The notes under the pieces are model-generated. The model ran no database searches. It was not told the origin of the DNA and saw only the letters and a program-made list of their open reading frames with translations. From the NCBI GenBank assembly GCA_021792335.1, contig JAJYUW010000003.1, positions 11,721 to 55,866 of the forward strand: a DNA stretch of 44,146 bases, written 5' to 3'. Of this stretch, positions 17,592-27,714 are shown one piece after another (within the stretch, counting starts at the first letter, position 1; every line of letters begins with the position of its first letter). A program made the position numbers and the translations under genes. Origin of the DNA: Pseudomonadota bacterium (GTDB lineage Bacteria > Pseudomonadota > Gammaproteobacteria > Burkholderiales > Sulfuricellaceae).

Positions 17592-19108
17592 ACCTCTCCC
17601 TTGGAGACGAACGGATTCTCGACAAAGGAGCACGAATCTGAGAGCCTTCTGACCAATCCAAGCCCGACAAGGCGGGTTTCAAGGTTTCCGCGGTTGTCGC
17701 TGAGAGCGTCCTGGTCTACTGTCTTGGCGCGCACCAAGTGGGCTCCTTCGGCATCGCCGATGACAAGGCCGTAGCGGGCACGGACCTCGTGGAGAAACTC
17801 GTCAAACTGCATGCGGTCCTCGACGATGGACACGACCAATGTCTTCAACAGGCGGTCGTTCGGCGCGTATCGGTTGCGCCTCGACAGTCGCCGGGAGCTC
17901 AGGCCTATTGAGCGCGACCAGGCTGCATGGATCTTCCCGAAATGGCCTTCGTGGCGGGTTTCCGCCTTGTCCGCAAGCATCCGGACAAGCTCGTCTCCTG
18001 TCATTTTCTCGTAGTCGGTCTCATCGTCGGTGTCCACAGGAGGCCACTGAAACCAAGCCCTCATCAAACAGAGGCGCTCGCCGTCAGGATCGTCGGTCTC
18101 GGCAGCTTTTGCCCATTCGTCGCAGAGCCTGATTTGCTCGACCGCAGCGCGCACGGCGCGAAGCGACAATGATTGGTTTGCCTGGTAGGAGTCGCCTGAG
18201 AGCGCCCTGACTTTGGTGCGCTCTCGGGAGACGATTTCGCACACGAGCTCCACTGGCTCAGCATCCCCGACTTGCGTCTTCGCTCGTTCCAAGAAATACA
18301 GGAGCATATTGAGGCCGGCGCTGGCGATCAGATGCTCCAGCGCGTCATATATGGGCATGTCCCGCGAGAGGATCGCAAGCCAGTCGTCACAGAGCCTGTC
18401 AAAGCGGGGGTTGGATGCCTGGGGGAGATATCCGACATCCTTGGCTTCGGAAAATTGCGGCTTTCCTTGCAAAGTCCTGGCAAGGCGGTTCATCGGGGCA
18501 GACACGTTAAAGAGCCGCCCGATAAGCTTTTCTCCAAGCTCCGATCCGCGCTCTGCCCGGCAAAGCATCAAATACAAGAGCTCTCCGGTGCGCCCAAAAA
18601 ACAGCCTGTCGTTGGAGGCTTTTCCACCGACGACCCTCAAATCCTCGTATAGGGCGTCCGGTCCGAAGGGGAAGACGAACTTTGAGCTCCAACGTTTGTT
18701 GCTGCGCGCTTCGAAGGCCGAAGAACGCAGCAGTTCGATGGCCTTGGCGAAATCGTCGAAGGAGAGAAACGCCCGGCGCAGGTATTCCATGTCGGCGTCG
18801 TCGATCTCGGTGGCGTCCAAGGCGAAACGGGTCTTCCACTCCCTCCACTTGTCCTCATCGGGCAAAGACTTCTCGCGAATCGACTCCACATATGGGTTGT
18901 TGAACAACAGCCCCCGCAGCTTCATCTGCCGCTGCGGCCGATAGCTCACCTGCTCGTTGGGCGCCGCCTTCAGCGGGTTGTCGGCGTTAGAACCGAGCAC
19001 CCCCAGAAATTCCAGAACCGTGAGATGTGGAAGCTGGGCGTCGTGGAGACGATGGCCCCAGATGTGCTCGTCGACCGCGTAGTCGACTCCGTCAATCTTT
19101 GGTCTCAC
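17588..19108 (-). CDS. sspG: DptG/SspG-class protein of the PT restriction module
   Basis: 506-aa ORF between F-like and H-like ATPases with 4-nt overlaps on both sides; assigned mainly by position. Confidence 0.6.
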   Translation of the reverse strand: MRPKIDGVDYAVDEHIWGHRLHDAQLPHLTVLEFLGVLGSNADNPLKAAPNEQVSYRPQRQMKLRGLLFNNPYVESIREKSLPDEDKWREWKTRFALDATEIDDADMEYLRRAFLSFDDFAKAIELLRSSAFEARSNKRWSSKFVFPFGPDALYEDLRVVGGKASNDRLFFGRTGELLYLMLCRAERGSELGEKLIGRLFNVSAPMNRLARTLQGKPQFSEAKDVGYLPQASNPRFDRLCDDWLAILSRDMPIYDALEHLIASAGLNMLLYFLERAKTQVGDAEPVELVCEIVSRERTKVRALSGDSYQANQSLSLRAVRAAVEQIRLCDEWAKAAETDDPDGERLCLMRAWFQWPPVDTDDETDYEKMTGDELVRMLADKAETRHEGHFGKIHAAWSRSIGLSSRRLSRRNRYAPNDRLLKTLVVSIVEDRMQFDEFLHEVRARYGLVIGDAEGAHLVRAKTVDQDALSDNRGNLETRLVGLGLVRRLSDSCSFVENPFVSKGEV

Positions 19109-21000
19109 GAGCCTGTCCTCACGGTGATGGGCCGCGAGAATCCGTGGCCGTTTTGCTCTATCTCGATGAAGTTGAGTGTCAGGGCTCCATTATCCTCACT
19201 GGGCTCCTCGTCGTCATGTGAGAGTCGCTCAATACGCAGCAGCTCGGCCTTGCGAAGCAGCTTCGCTTTGAAGGCGAGCATGTCCTCCAAGCACTCGTTC
19301 GAAAAGCTTCCCGGCAGCGCGCCTTCAGCGACCCGGCAGAGAAACTCGAAACGCACAGGGGAAAGGTTGAATGTCGTCGAACCGCCCTCTCCCTGCGCAA
19401 GCGACACGCCCAATGCCGGTCTCTCGGTCAGGGCGTCGATCTTGACGGACATGCCAACACCACCGACGCGACGTGCAGGAGCCTCGGTGTCGCAAAGGAC
19501 ACTGATCCTCGACTGGGTGAAGCCGCCGGAGCTCGCGACGAAAACCCTGTCGTTGTTCTCGATGAGAAGGCCGGTCATCACGCGATTGAGCCCCCGCACC
19601 ATGCGAGCCCGCACTGTCTCGTCGACTGGCTTGCGCTCAGCGAGCGCGGCGGACATGTTCAGGTAGTCGCCAGCGAAACGGAACGCCGTCATGTCCCAGA
19701 ACGGATAGTCGCGCTCGTCATCGGGCAAGGTAAAAAAAAGCCTGCGTCTTTGGGTCTCAAGGCGCGCGAGGAAATCTGCCGCGCCTCCGTCGATTCGGGC
19801 GATCTCTTCGCCTTCAAGATATCGCAGCTGCGCTGCCAGATAGGATGGGGTAGCGCCGTATGCGGAATCTGCTTTGACCAGCCTGTTGAATGCATCCAAA
19901 AGGTTGCCGTCGTCGGCGCCGTATACGAGCAAGCCGTCGGCCCCGTTGGATGTTTCCTCGCCGATGCCGAAGGTGGCAAGGGCCCGGAACACCTGATGGT
20001 CGTTCGCGCGCTTGCGCGGCAGGTTGACTCCGAAAACATTGTCGTAGATGGAACCGTTTTCAGTCTTTCCGGCTTCCTGGATCTTGGCCACATCGGCGCA
20101 AGACAAAAGACCCTCCCGTGCGTCCTTGTGGCCGAGGATCATGTTCGCCGTCAGAGCGAGCAGGTCACGCACGGGAAGGTGCCAGCCGTTGAGCCTTGCG
20201 ACTTCGACGAGATCGCCAAGGCGTCTCACGAAGCGTCCCCTATCAGTTGCGCCAAGCAGCCGTTCCCTGTTCTCGTATATTGGACACAGGCGCTCAGGAG
20301 AGCGCAGAGAACATTTGGCGCAGTTCTCCCATTCCGCGTGTCCCGCGACTGCAGAGAGAACCTCGTCGAGCGAATGCCTGCGTGCGGTCCGGCTCAAATC
20401 GAATATAGCAAGTCGCTCAGGCGCTTTGCTGGCAAGCAGGAAGGCGTCCTGTAAAGGTTTTCTGAGAGGATGGACCCGCCCCTGCCGCAGTCCGAGGTTC
20501 CGAAGGCGCTCCAAGATTTGGCCATGGTTGGCGGCCACGACCAGGAACTGCTTGTTCTCCTCGCCAAGGACTGAGCGTTCTAGTAATTCCAGAACTTCGT
20601 CGCTTTTGCGCTCGTCGCTGACTGCGCTGAGGTCTTTCACAAACACGGCGATGCGCCCGTCGGCCAGGGCCAGCGTTTTCACGGGAGCGGAGATAAGCCA
20701 TTCACAGGGGTCGCCACCAAGTGCTCCCCACAGGCTGCGGCAGTGGTAGGTCTTTCCATCCCCGGCGGTTCCCGCAATGAGAAGCGAACCGTGTGCACCC
20801 GATTCCACCCTTAGCCGCATTTCTTCAAGCTGTGGGCTATCAAGGGTTATCGGCTGAACCTTTGCCCGGCCAATGGCTCCGACGACATATTCGTCAAAAA
20901 GTGTGAGGTCGTTTGGCGTGGGGCCGTATGAGCGCAGAAAGCGCACCCACGCTCCGGCAGGGACGGCACCAGCATCTTGGCTGGAAGGAGTAGCACTCAT
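19105..21000 (-). CDS. sspF: DptF/SspF-class P-loop protein of the PT restriction module
   Basis: SLLIAGTAGDGKTYHCRSLWGALGG Walker A; conserved CAKCSLRSPERLCPIYENRERL. Start MSATPSSQ at 21000 preferred; track start is 21078. Confidence 0.68.
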   Translation of the reverse strand: MSATPSSQDAGAVPAGAWVRFLRSYGPTPNDLTLFDEYVVGAIGRAKVQPITLDSPQLEEMRLRVESGAHGSLLIAGTAGDGKTYHCRSLWGALGGDPCEWLISAPVKTLALADGRIAVFVKDLSAVSDERKSDEVLELLERSVLGEENKQFLVVAANHGQILERLRNLGLRQGRVHPLRKPLQDAFLLASKAPERLAIFDLSRTARRHSLDEVLSAVAGHAEWENCAKCSLRSPERLCPIYENRERLLGATDRGRFVRRLGDLVEVARLNGWHLPVRDLLALTANMILGHKDAREGLLSCADVAKIQEAGKTENGSIYDNVFGVNLPRKRANDHQVFRALATFGIGEETSNGADGLLVYGADDGNLLDAFNRLVKADSAYGATPSYLAAQLRYLEGEEIARIDGGAADFLARLETQRRRLFFTLPDDERDYPFWDMTAFRFAGDYLNMSAALAERKPVDETVRARMVRGLNRVMTGLLIENNDRVFVASSGGFTQSRISVLCDTEAPARRVGGVGMSVKIDALTERPALGVSLAQGEGGSTTFNLSPVRFEFLCRVAEGALPGSFSNECLEDMLAFKAKLLRKAELLRIERLSHDDEEPSEDNGALTLNFIEIEQNGHGFSRPITVRTGS

Positions 21001-21101
21001 CGGCAACATCCAATTCTTGTTATGAAGGAGGAAGCCTCCCCGGCTTGCTCGACTGTCCCTCCGTCCGCACGCCGTCAAACATTTGGCTGAGACAATGGCA
21101 T

Positions 21102-21107
21102 ATTATA
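21102..21107 (-). promoter_or_regulatory. Candidate -10 (TATAAT on the minus strand) for the sspFGH-endonuclease operon
   Basis: Perfect TATAAT ~100 bp upstream of the preferred sspF start; no strong -35 at 17 bp. Confidence 0.35.
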
Positions 21108-21335
21108 GCGCGATTTGGCAAAGATTTACTCTGGCATTGACATTAGGGAGACCGGCATGAAAAATCGAACTTTCGTACCCATTGCTTGAGCCGCAAATTC
21201 TATTGAGACGGCTATTTAGAGCTCTTTTACTGCTATTTTAAGGCATCCGAAGGCTCGTGAGATGAGCCACTGCATTTTGAATTTGGAGGATTCAGCCTTT
21301 GCCTGTTGCCGGAGTTGGCTGCGGATGGGAAGCGC

Positions 21336-21459
21336 CTAGTGTCGCGTCACGCATAATTTGTCGTATATATAGTGTTGAACTACAGCAATTTTTATCAATA
21401 AAATTATAGCGTTGCAATGTAACCTCATATCCGACATTTGAGGCGTGACGCGACACTAG
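21336..21459. mobile_element. 124-bp MITE-like element with 33-bp terminal inverted repeats
   Basis: Perfect 17-bp inverted repeat ctagtgtcgcgtcacgc / gcgtgacgcgacactag (21336-21352, 21443-21459), extending to 28/33 matches; the CTAG at both ends could be a target duplication. Confidence 0.6.
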
Positions 21460-21565
21460 CAGGCTTACAACATATCCAGAAGAGCGGACATCAAGCATGC
21501 CGAACATGTCCATCAGTCGCAGCAATTCGAGGATAATGGATAGGTGTCCATCGCTGCCTTTTTTG

Positions 21566-21905
21566 TAACTACTCAGGTACATGTCAGGCACATGGCACGC
21601 CTCGTGCTTTTAAGTTGGCATGGACGAACTTCCCGACCTTGCCCGACTGAGCGTTGCCGAGAAAGATGAACTGATTCGCGAGCTGTGGCCCTTGCGTGCG
21701 CTGGTTCGCGATCTGGCGGCACAAGTGACTGCACTTCAGGCAAAGGTCACGGAACTGGAAGCCCGACTGGCGCAGAACAGCCGCAATTCGAGCAAGCCAC
21801 CCTCCTCGGATGGGCTGAACAAGCCAAAGCCCAAGTCGCTGCGCAAAGCGGGGCAACACCCGAAGGGCGGTCAGAAGGGCCATGTCGGTCACACGCTCAA
21901 GAAGG
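21566..21905 (+). mobile_element. IS66-family remnant (left end and transposase N-terminus)
   Basis: [93 protein letters not shown] is typical of an IS66 TnpC N-terminus; it then breaks into unrelated sequence. Confidence 0.8.
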
Positions 21906-22198
21906 TGACCGACAGGTTCGCCTCGATGTGCAGCCGGGCCTGCTCGGCCTCTTCCCACGTGTCGAACGTGATGTGCTGGAGGGGCACCCCCTTCCGGCGC
22001 ACGCGCAGCTGGAAGGCAGTCTCGAGCTGGGCGAGCTTGGCCTTGATGCCCCGCGCGCTGAGGGCTGCGCAGTAGCGCTCTGCATCGGGCGATTGGGAAA
22101 AGCGAAAGCGTTTGTCGAGGTCCGGCTGAGTGCGGACCCGGACCAACCAGGGGGAACGGTTTTGGATGTTGCTGTTGACAGCGGACTTGGAAGACATA
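21900..22198 (-). pseudogene. Tyrosine-type site-specific integrase, truncated N-terminal fragment
   Basis: [99 protein letters not shown]; starts ~190 bp from the tRNA 3' end and is cut at the IS66 junction. Confidence 0.68.
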
Positions 22199-22301
22199 CG
22201 GTGCTCCTGATGGTAAGGAGTACCGTATAGGCGAGAAGCGGCGAAATTCGAAAAAAATATTTCGCGCGGCATGCTCTGGAAACTGGAGCATGCCCTGGAA
22301 A

Positions 22302-22343
22302 TTGGCGCACGATTGGCGCATAACCGTGTTTCTTATGCGCCAA
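22302..22343. promoter_or_regulatory. Putative integrase arm-type sites (right end)
   Basis: TTGGCGCA at 22302-22309 and 22313-22320 plus inverted TGCGCCAA at 22336-22343. Confidence 0.55.
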
Positions 22344-22390
22344 CGCCCCGCAATGCAAATCCTAACAGGCTGATTCGTATTGCTTAATTA

Positions 22391-22436
22391 TGGTCGGGGT
22401 GAGAGGATTCGAACCTCCGGCCTCTGCGTCCCGAAC
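22391..22436. repeat. Island attachment-site repeat (right), within tRNA-Pro
   Basis: 46 bp identical to 2670-2715. Confidence 0.92.
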
Positions 22437-22467
22437 GCAGCGCTCTACCAGGCTAAGCTACACCCCG
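22391..22467 (-). tRNA. tRNA-Pro (anticodon CGG), intact, with encoded CCA
   Basis: Minus strand CGGGGTGTAGCTTAGCCTGGTAGAGCGCTGCGTTCGGGACGCAGAGGCCGGAGGTTCGAATCCTCTCACCCCGACCA folds as a cloverleaf; anticodon loop TTCGGGA. Confidence 0.95.
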
Positions 22468-22519
22468 TTTTGACTTTTGCGGGCTTTCGCCTTGGGGCGA
22501 AATGCCTGCTTACACCATT

Positions 22520-23488
22520 TCAGTAACTTCGCGTGACGGCAAAGTCGGCCAATTGTAGCAAAGATTCCTTGTGTTTTGAATGCGGCAGGTGCGAAATGGC
22601 ATCGCACGCCACTTTAGCTTCTATTTTCGCCCGGGCTCTTGCGTAATCCAGTGCGCCGGTATCCCGGATTGCGGCCATTACCGCACCCAGTTCGCTCAAG
22701 CCCCCCTGCTCGATCGCTTTGCGGATCACCTCCGCCTGCTGCGTTGTGCCGTTCTTCATGGCGTAAATCAGGGGCAGCGTCGGCTTGCCTTCGGCGAGGT
22801 CGTCGCCGACATTTTTCCCGGTCTCGGCATGGTCGCCGGAATAGTCCAGCACGTCGTCGATCAACTGGAACGCCGTTCCCATCCGCATGCCGTAGATGGC
22901 CATGGCTTCCTCATCGGCAGCAGAGGCATTGCCCAGGATCGCGCCGAGACGGGTGGCGGCCTCGAACAGCTTGGCGGTTTTGTAGTGGATGACTTTGATA
23001 TAGCGCGCTTCGTCGATATCCGCATCGTTGCAGTTCAACAGTTGCAGCACTTCGCCCTCGGCGATGATGTTGGTGGCGTCCGCCAGCACTTCCATCACGC
23101 GCATGCTGCCTGCCCCGACCATCATCTGGAAGGCCCTGGAATAGAGAAAATCGCCCACCAGCACGCTGGCGGCATTGCCGAACAGGGCGTTGGCGGTGGC
23201 GTTGCCGCGCCGCAGGTTGGATTCGTCCACCACGTCGTCGTGCAGCAGGGTGGCAGTGTGGATGAACTCGACCACCGCCGCCAGCTCGTGATGATACTTG
23301 CCGGAATAGCCGAACGCGCCCGCGGACAGCAGTACCAGCGCGGGACGCAGGCGCTTGCCGCCGCTGTTGATGATATATTCGCTGATCTGGCGGATCAGCA
23401 CGACTTCGGAATAGAGGCGCTTGCGGATGACATCATCCACTTCCAGCATGTCCGGCTCGATAGGGCTTCGAATCGCTTCCAGTGACAC
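22520..23488 (-). CDS. ispB: Octaprenyl/polyprenyl diphosphate synthase
   Basis: GGKRLRPALVLLSAG, LLHDDVVDESNLRRG, QLIDDVLDYSGD; GTG start at 23488 preferred to the track start at 23737. Confidence 0.92.
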   Translation of the reverse strand: MSLEAIRSPIEPDMLEVDDVIRKRLYSEVVLIRQISEYIINSGGKRLRPALVLLSAGAFGYSGKYHHELAAVVEFIHTATLLHDDVVDESNLRRGNATANALFGNAASVLVGDFLYSRAFQMMVGAGSMRVMEVLADATNIIAEGEVLQLLNCNDADIDEARYIKVIHYKTAKLFEAATRLGAILGNASAADEEAMAIYGMRMGTAFQLIDDVLDYSGDHAETGKNVGDDLAEGKPTLPLIYAMKNGTTQQAEVIRKAIEQGGLSELGAVMAAIRDTGALDYARARAKIEAKVACDAISHLPHSKHKESLLQLADFAVTRSY

Positions 23489-23651
23489 AGAAAATCCAGC
23501 GTGATTGGGTGAAAAGGGGCAATGGTAGGAACGAGTACAGCCAAGTGTCAAGCCCGCCCCAGCCCGGCCCATGATTTCTAACAATATTTTGACCCGCGAA
23601 AAGGGTTCAGGTATAATCGCGTTCCTTTCTAAAGCAAGTGTGGAGCTTAAC

Positions 23652-23966
23652 ATGTATGCGGTCATAAAAACCGGCGGCAAGCAGTATCGCGTAGCCGCCG
23701 GCGAAAAATTGAAAATAGAACAGATACCGGCAGACATCGGCAGCGAAATCGTACTGGATCAGGTATTGATGATTGCAGACGACGGAGCGGTTACGGTGGG
23801 CACGCCTCTGGTAAGCGGTGCGACGATCAAGGCGACGGTGCTCACGCACGGTCGCGGCGAGAAGGTGCAGATTTTCAAAATGCGCCGCCGCAAGCACTAC
23901 CAGAAGCACCAGGGTCATCGTCAGAACTATACCGAGATCCGCATCGACGGCATCGCGGCGAAGTAA
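23652..23966 (+). CDS. rplU: 50S ribosomal protein L21
   Basis: [26 protein letters not shown]...[21 protein letters not shown]. Confidence 0.97.
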   Translation: MYAVIKTGGKQYRVAAGEKLKIEQIPADIGSEIVLDQVLMIADDGAVTVGTPLVSGATIKATVLTHGRGEKVQIFKMRRRKHYQKHQGHRQNYTEIRIDGIAAK

Positions 23967-23978
23967 GGAGAATCAGCA

Positions 23979-24239
23979 ATGGCACATAAAAAAGCAGGCG
24001 GCAGTGTACGCAACGGCCGCGACTCTCATTCCAAGCGCCTGGGCGTGAAGCGCTACGGCGGCGAACTGGTTTCCGCCGGCAGCATCATTGTGCGCCAGCG
24101 CGGCACCCAGATGTACGCGGGCGACAACGTCGGCATGGGCAAGGATCACACCCTGTTCGCCAAGGTGACCGGCACGATCAGCTTCGCCGTCAAGGGCGCC
24201 GCCAGACACAAAGTGGTTACCATTACTCCGGCCGTCTGA
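23979..24239 (+). CDS. rpmA: 50S ribosomal protein L27
   Basis: [29 protein letters not shown]. Confidence 0.98.
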   Translation: MAHKKAGGSVRNGRDSHSKRLGVKRYGGELVSAGSIIVRQRGTQMYAGDNVGMGKDHTLFAKVTGTISFAVKGAARHKVVTITPAV

Positions 24240-24263
24240 ACTCAGCCTAAGAGTAGATCACAG

Positions 24264-24289
24264 GCCCTATCGGACGATAGGGCTTTTTT
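24264..24289 (+). terminator. Rho-independent terminator after rpmA
   Basis: GCCCTAT-cggacg-ATAGGGC followed by a T run. Confidence 0.85.
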
Positions 24290-24295
24290 ATTTAG

Positions 24296-25369
<1,074 letters not shown>

Positions 25370-25455
25370 GCAGGGATGGGCGGCTTTATCGCCCAACTCG
25401 CAAAACCAATAATTGAATTCTCTGTGCCTCTGCGCCTCTGCGGTAAATTAACAAT

Positions 25456-26574
25456 ATGAATTCCGTTATCGAAAATTCCAAACGCCTGGTCGTGAAAGTC
25501 GGCAGCAGCCTGGTCACCAACAGCGGCGCCGGGCTCGATCATGCCGCGCTCGACAACTGGGCGGCGCAGATTGCCCAGCTCAAGTCCATGGGGCGTGAAG
25601 TGGTCCTGGTGTCCTCCGGCGCAATCGCCGAAGGGATGCAACGCCTCGGCTGGAAGAAGCGCCCGCGTGCCGTGCATGAGCTTCAGGCCGCTGCCGCGGT
25701 CGGCCAGATGGGGCTGGTGCAGGTCTATGAAACCTGCTTCCGCAAACATGGCTTGCACACCGCGCAGATACTGCTGACCCATGACGATCTGGCTGACCGC
25801 AAACGCTACCTGAATGCCCGTTCCACCCTGCGCACGCTGCTCCGGCTCAATACCATCCCCATCATCAACGAAAACGATACCGTCGTCACCGAGGAAATCC
25901 GCTTCGGCGACAACGACACCCTGGCCGCGCTGGTTACCAACCTGATCGACGCAGATGCGCTGGTGATTCTCACCGACCAGTCCGGCCTGTATTCCGCCGA
26001 TCCGCGCAAGGATCCCGGCGCCACGCTGGTGGCGGAAGCGCAGGCCGGCGATGCGGAACTGGAAAAAATCGCGGGCGGCGCCGGCAGCGATATCGGCAGC
26101 GGCGGCATGCTGACAAAGATCCTCGCCGCCAAGCGCGCTGCGCGCAGCGGAGCGCATACCGTCATCGCCTCCGGCCGCGAACATGACGTGCTGGTACGAC
26201 TGGCACGGGGTGAAGCGATCGGCACCCAGCTGCTCGCCGGAAAAATCAAGACCGTGGCACGCAAGCAGTGGCTGGCAGACCATCTGCAAGTCGGCGGCAA
26301 ACTCACGCTCGACGCCGGCGCCGTCAAGGTGCTGCGCAAGGAAGGCAAAAGCCTGCTGCCCATCGGCGTCACCGCGCTCGCCGGTGACTTCGAGCGCGGC
26401 GAAGTGGTCACCTGCCTGGACGAGCATGGCCAGGAAGTCGCCCGCGGCCTGGTCAACTACAGCGCACAGGAAACCGCAAAAATCCTGCGCCGGGCGAGTT
26501 CGGAAATCGAGTCCATCCTCGGCTACATCGACGAGCCGGAATTGATACACCGCGACAATCTGGTGCTGCTCTGA
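25456..26574 (+). CDS. proB: Glutamate 5-kinase
   Basis: [17 protein letters not shown]...[13 protein letters not shown]...[16 protein letters not shown] with C-terminal PUA domain. Confidence 0.96.
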   Translation: MNSVIENSKRLVVKVGSSLVTNSGAGLDHAALDNWAAQIAQLKSMGREVVLVSSGAIAEGMQRLGWKKRPRAVHELQAAAAVGQMGLVQVYETCFRKHGLHTAQILLTHDDLADRKRYLNARSTLRTLLRLNTIPIINENDTVVTEEIRFGDNDTLAALVTNLIDADALVILTDQSGLYSADPRKDPGATLVAEAQAGDAELEKIAGGAGSDIGSGGMLTKILAAKRAARSGAHTVIASGREHDVLVRLARGEAIGTQLLAGKIKTVARKQWLADHLQVGGKLTLDAGAVKVLRKEGKSLLPIGVTALAGDFERGEVVTCLDEHGQEVARGLVNYSAQETAKILRRASSEIESILGYIDEPELIHRDNLVLL

Positions 26575-26698
26575 ACCCAGATTATCCCTTCGCGTAGGCG
26601 CAAAGCGCCGCCTCATGGTTAATCTGGGTTGAAAAGCGGCACTCGCTTCCGAGCCGGGTGAACTATGCTGTAATCACCACCCGCACAGGAGAATCGCA

Positions 26699-27127
26699 AT
26701 GAAGAACAGCAATCTTCACCTGGCAGCAGTCCTTCTGCTCGCCGCCTCTACCACAGCAAGCGCAGCCCCGAATATCCAGGACGGCCTGTGGGAAATCACC
26801 ACCAGGACTGAAATGCAGGGCATGCCCATGGCCATGCCGACGGTGAAACACACAGCCTGCCTGAGCCAGAAGGACGCAGTGCCACAAAAGCCGGAAAAGG
26901 ATCAGAAGTGCACGATCACCAGCAACAAAATTGAAGGAAACACGGTGTCCTGGGGCATGGAGTGCCGCGACAAGGGGCAAGTGATCAGGAGCAGCGGCAA
27001 GGTAAGCTATTCCGGCAGCAGTTTCAGTGGCACCAGCCATACCACCATCGAACAGCCGGGCGAAGGAAAGATGCAGATGACCAATCAGATGAGCGGCAAG
27101 CGCATCGGCAACTGCAAACAGCCTTAA
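26699..27127 (+). CDS. DUF3617-family secreted protein
   Basis: Signal peptide, then NIQDGLWEITTRTEMQGMPM... Confidence 0.7.
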   Translation: MKNSNLHLAAVLLLAASTTASAAPNIQDGLWEITTRTEMQGMPMAMPTVKHTACLSQKDAVPQKPEKDQKCTITSNKIEGNTVSWGMECRDKGQVIRSSGKVSYSGSSFSGTSHTTIEQPGEGKMQMTNQMSGKRIGNCKQP

Positions 27128-27131
27128 AAGC

Positions 27132-27638
27132 TTAGCGGAACGGCCTGAACCCGCGTGTAAGCAGCTCCACCGCCTGCTGCGAATCTTTCACGATCAGGTC
27201 GCCAGGACAGAAGAAATCGTCATAAAGCACATGATGATGACGGTTGATATCCTGATAGCGGATCGGCTCCCACCTGGAAACGCGCGCCCTTGACCAGGAC
27301 CCTTCCTTGCGCCCGAACGCGTAAAGCTTCTTTTCCCGGGTAGCGCAGCGGATGCCCTCGAAGCTTACATTATCGGCGCCGGCAGGCGACTTGACGATCA
27401 TGGTGTAGCGCACCACGCCGTCCTCGCCAACGCTGATGGAAGCGGCATCGACGAAGAATTTGTTGTCGCTGGCGGCGCTCACGAACAGCGGCAGCAGATT
27501 CTCTTCCTTGGGGTAAGGCGGAAGCTTGGCCTCTATTTCTGTCCAGGATTTTTCCTCCTCGAACTGTCCCGGTTCGGCGGCGGAAGCCGCAAGGGGGAGA
27601 GCGAACAAAAGCAGTGCAAGAAATTTTTTCATGGGCAA
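27132..27638 (-). CDS. CNP1-like family secreted protein
   Basis: Signal peptide; EEEKSWTEIEAKLPPYPKEENLLPLFVSAASDNKFFVDAASISVGEDGVVRY. Confidence 0.7.
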   Translation of the reverse strand: MPMKKFLALLLFALPLAASAAEPGQFEEEKSWTEIEAKLPPYPKEENLLPLFVSAASDNKFFVDAASISVGEDGVVRYTMIVKSPAGADNVSFEGIRCATREKKLYAFGRKEGSWSRARVSRWEPIRYQDINRHHHVLYDDFFCPGDLIVKDSQQAVELLTRGFRPFR

Positions 27639-27714
27639 AAATCTGGTTTGCGGAAGACGAAATGATATACCGCCATAATCATGCCACGCGAAAAATTTTT
27701 GCCCGTTGTCCCTG

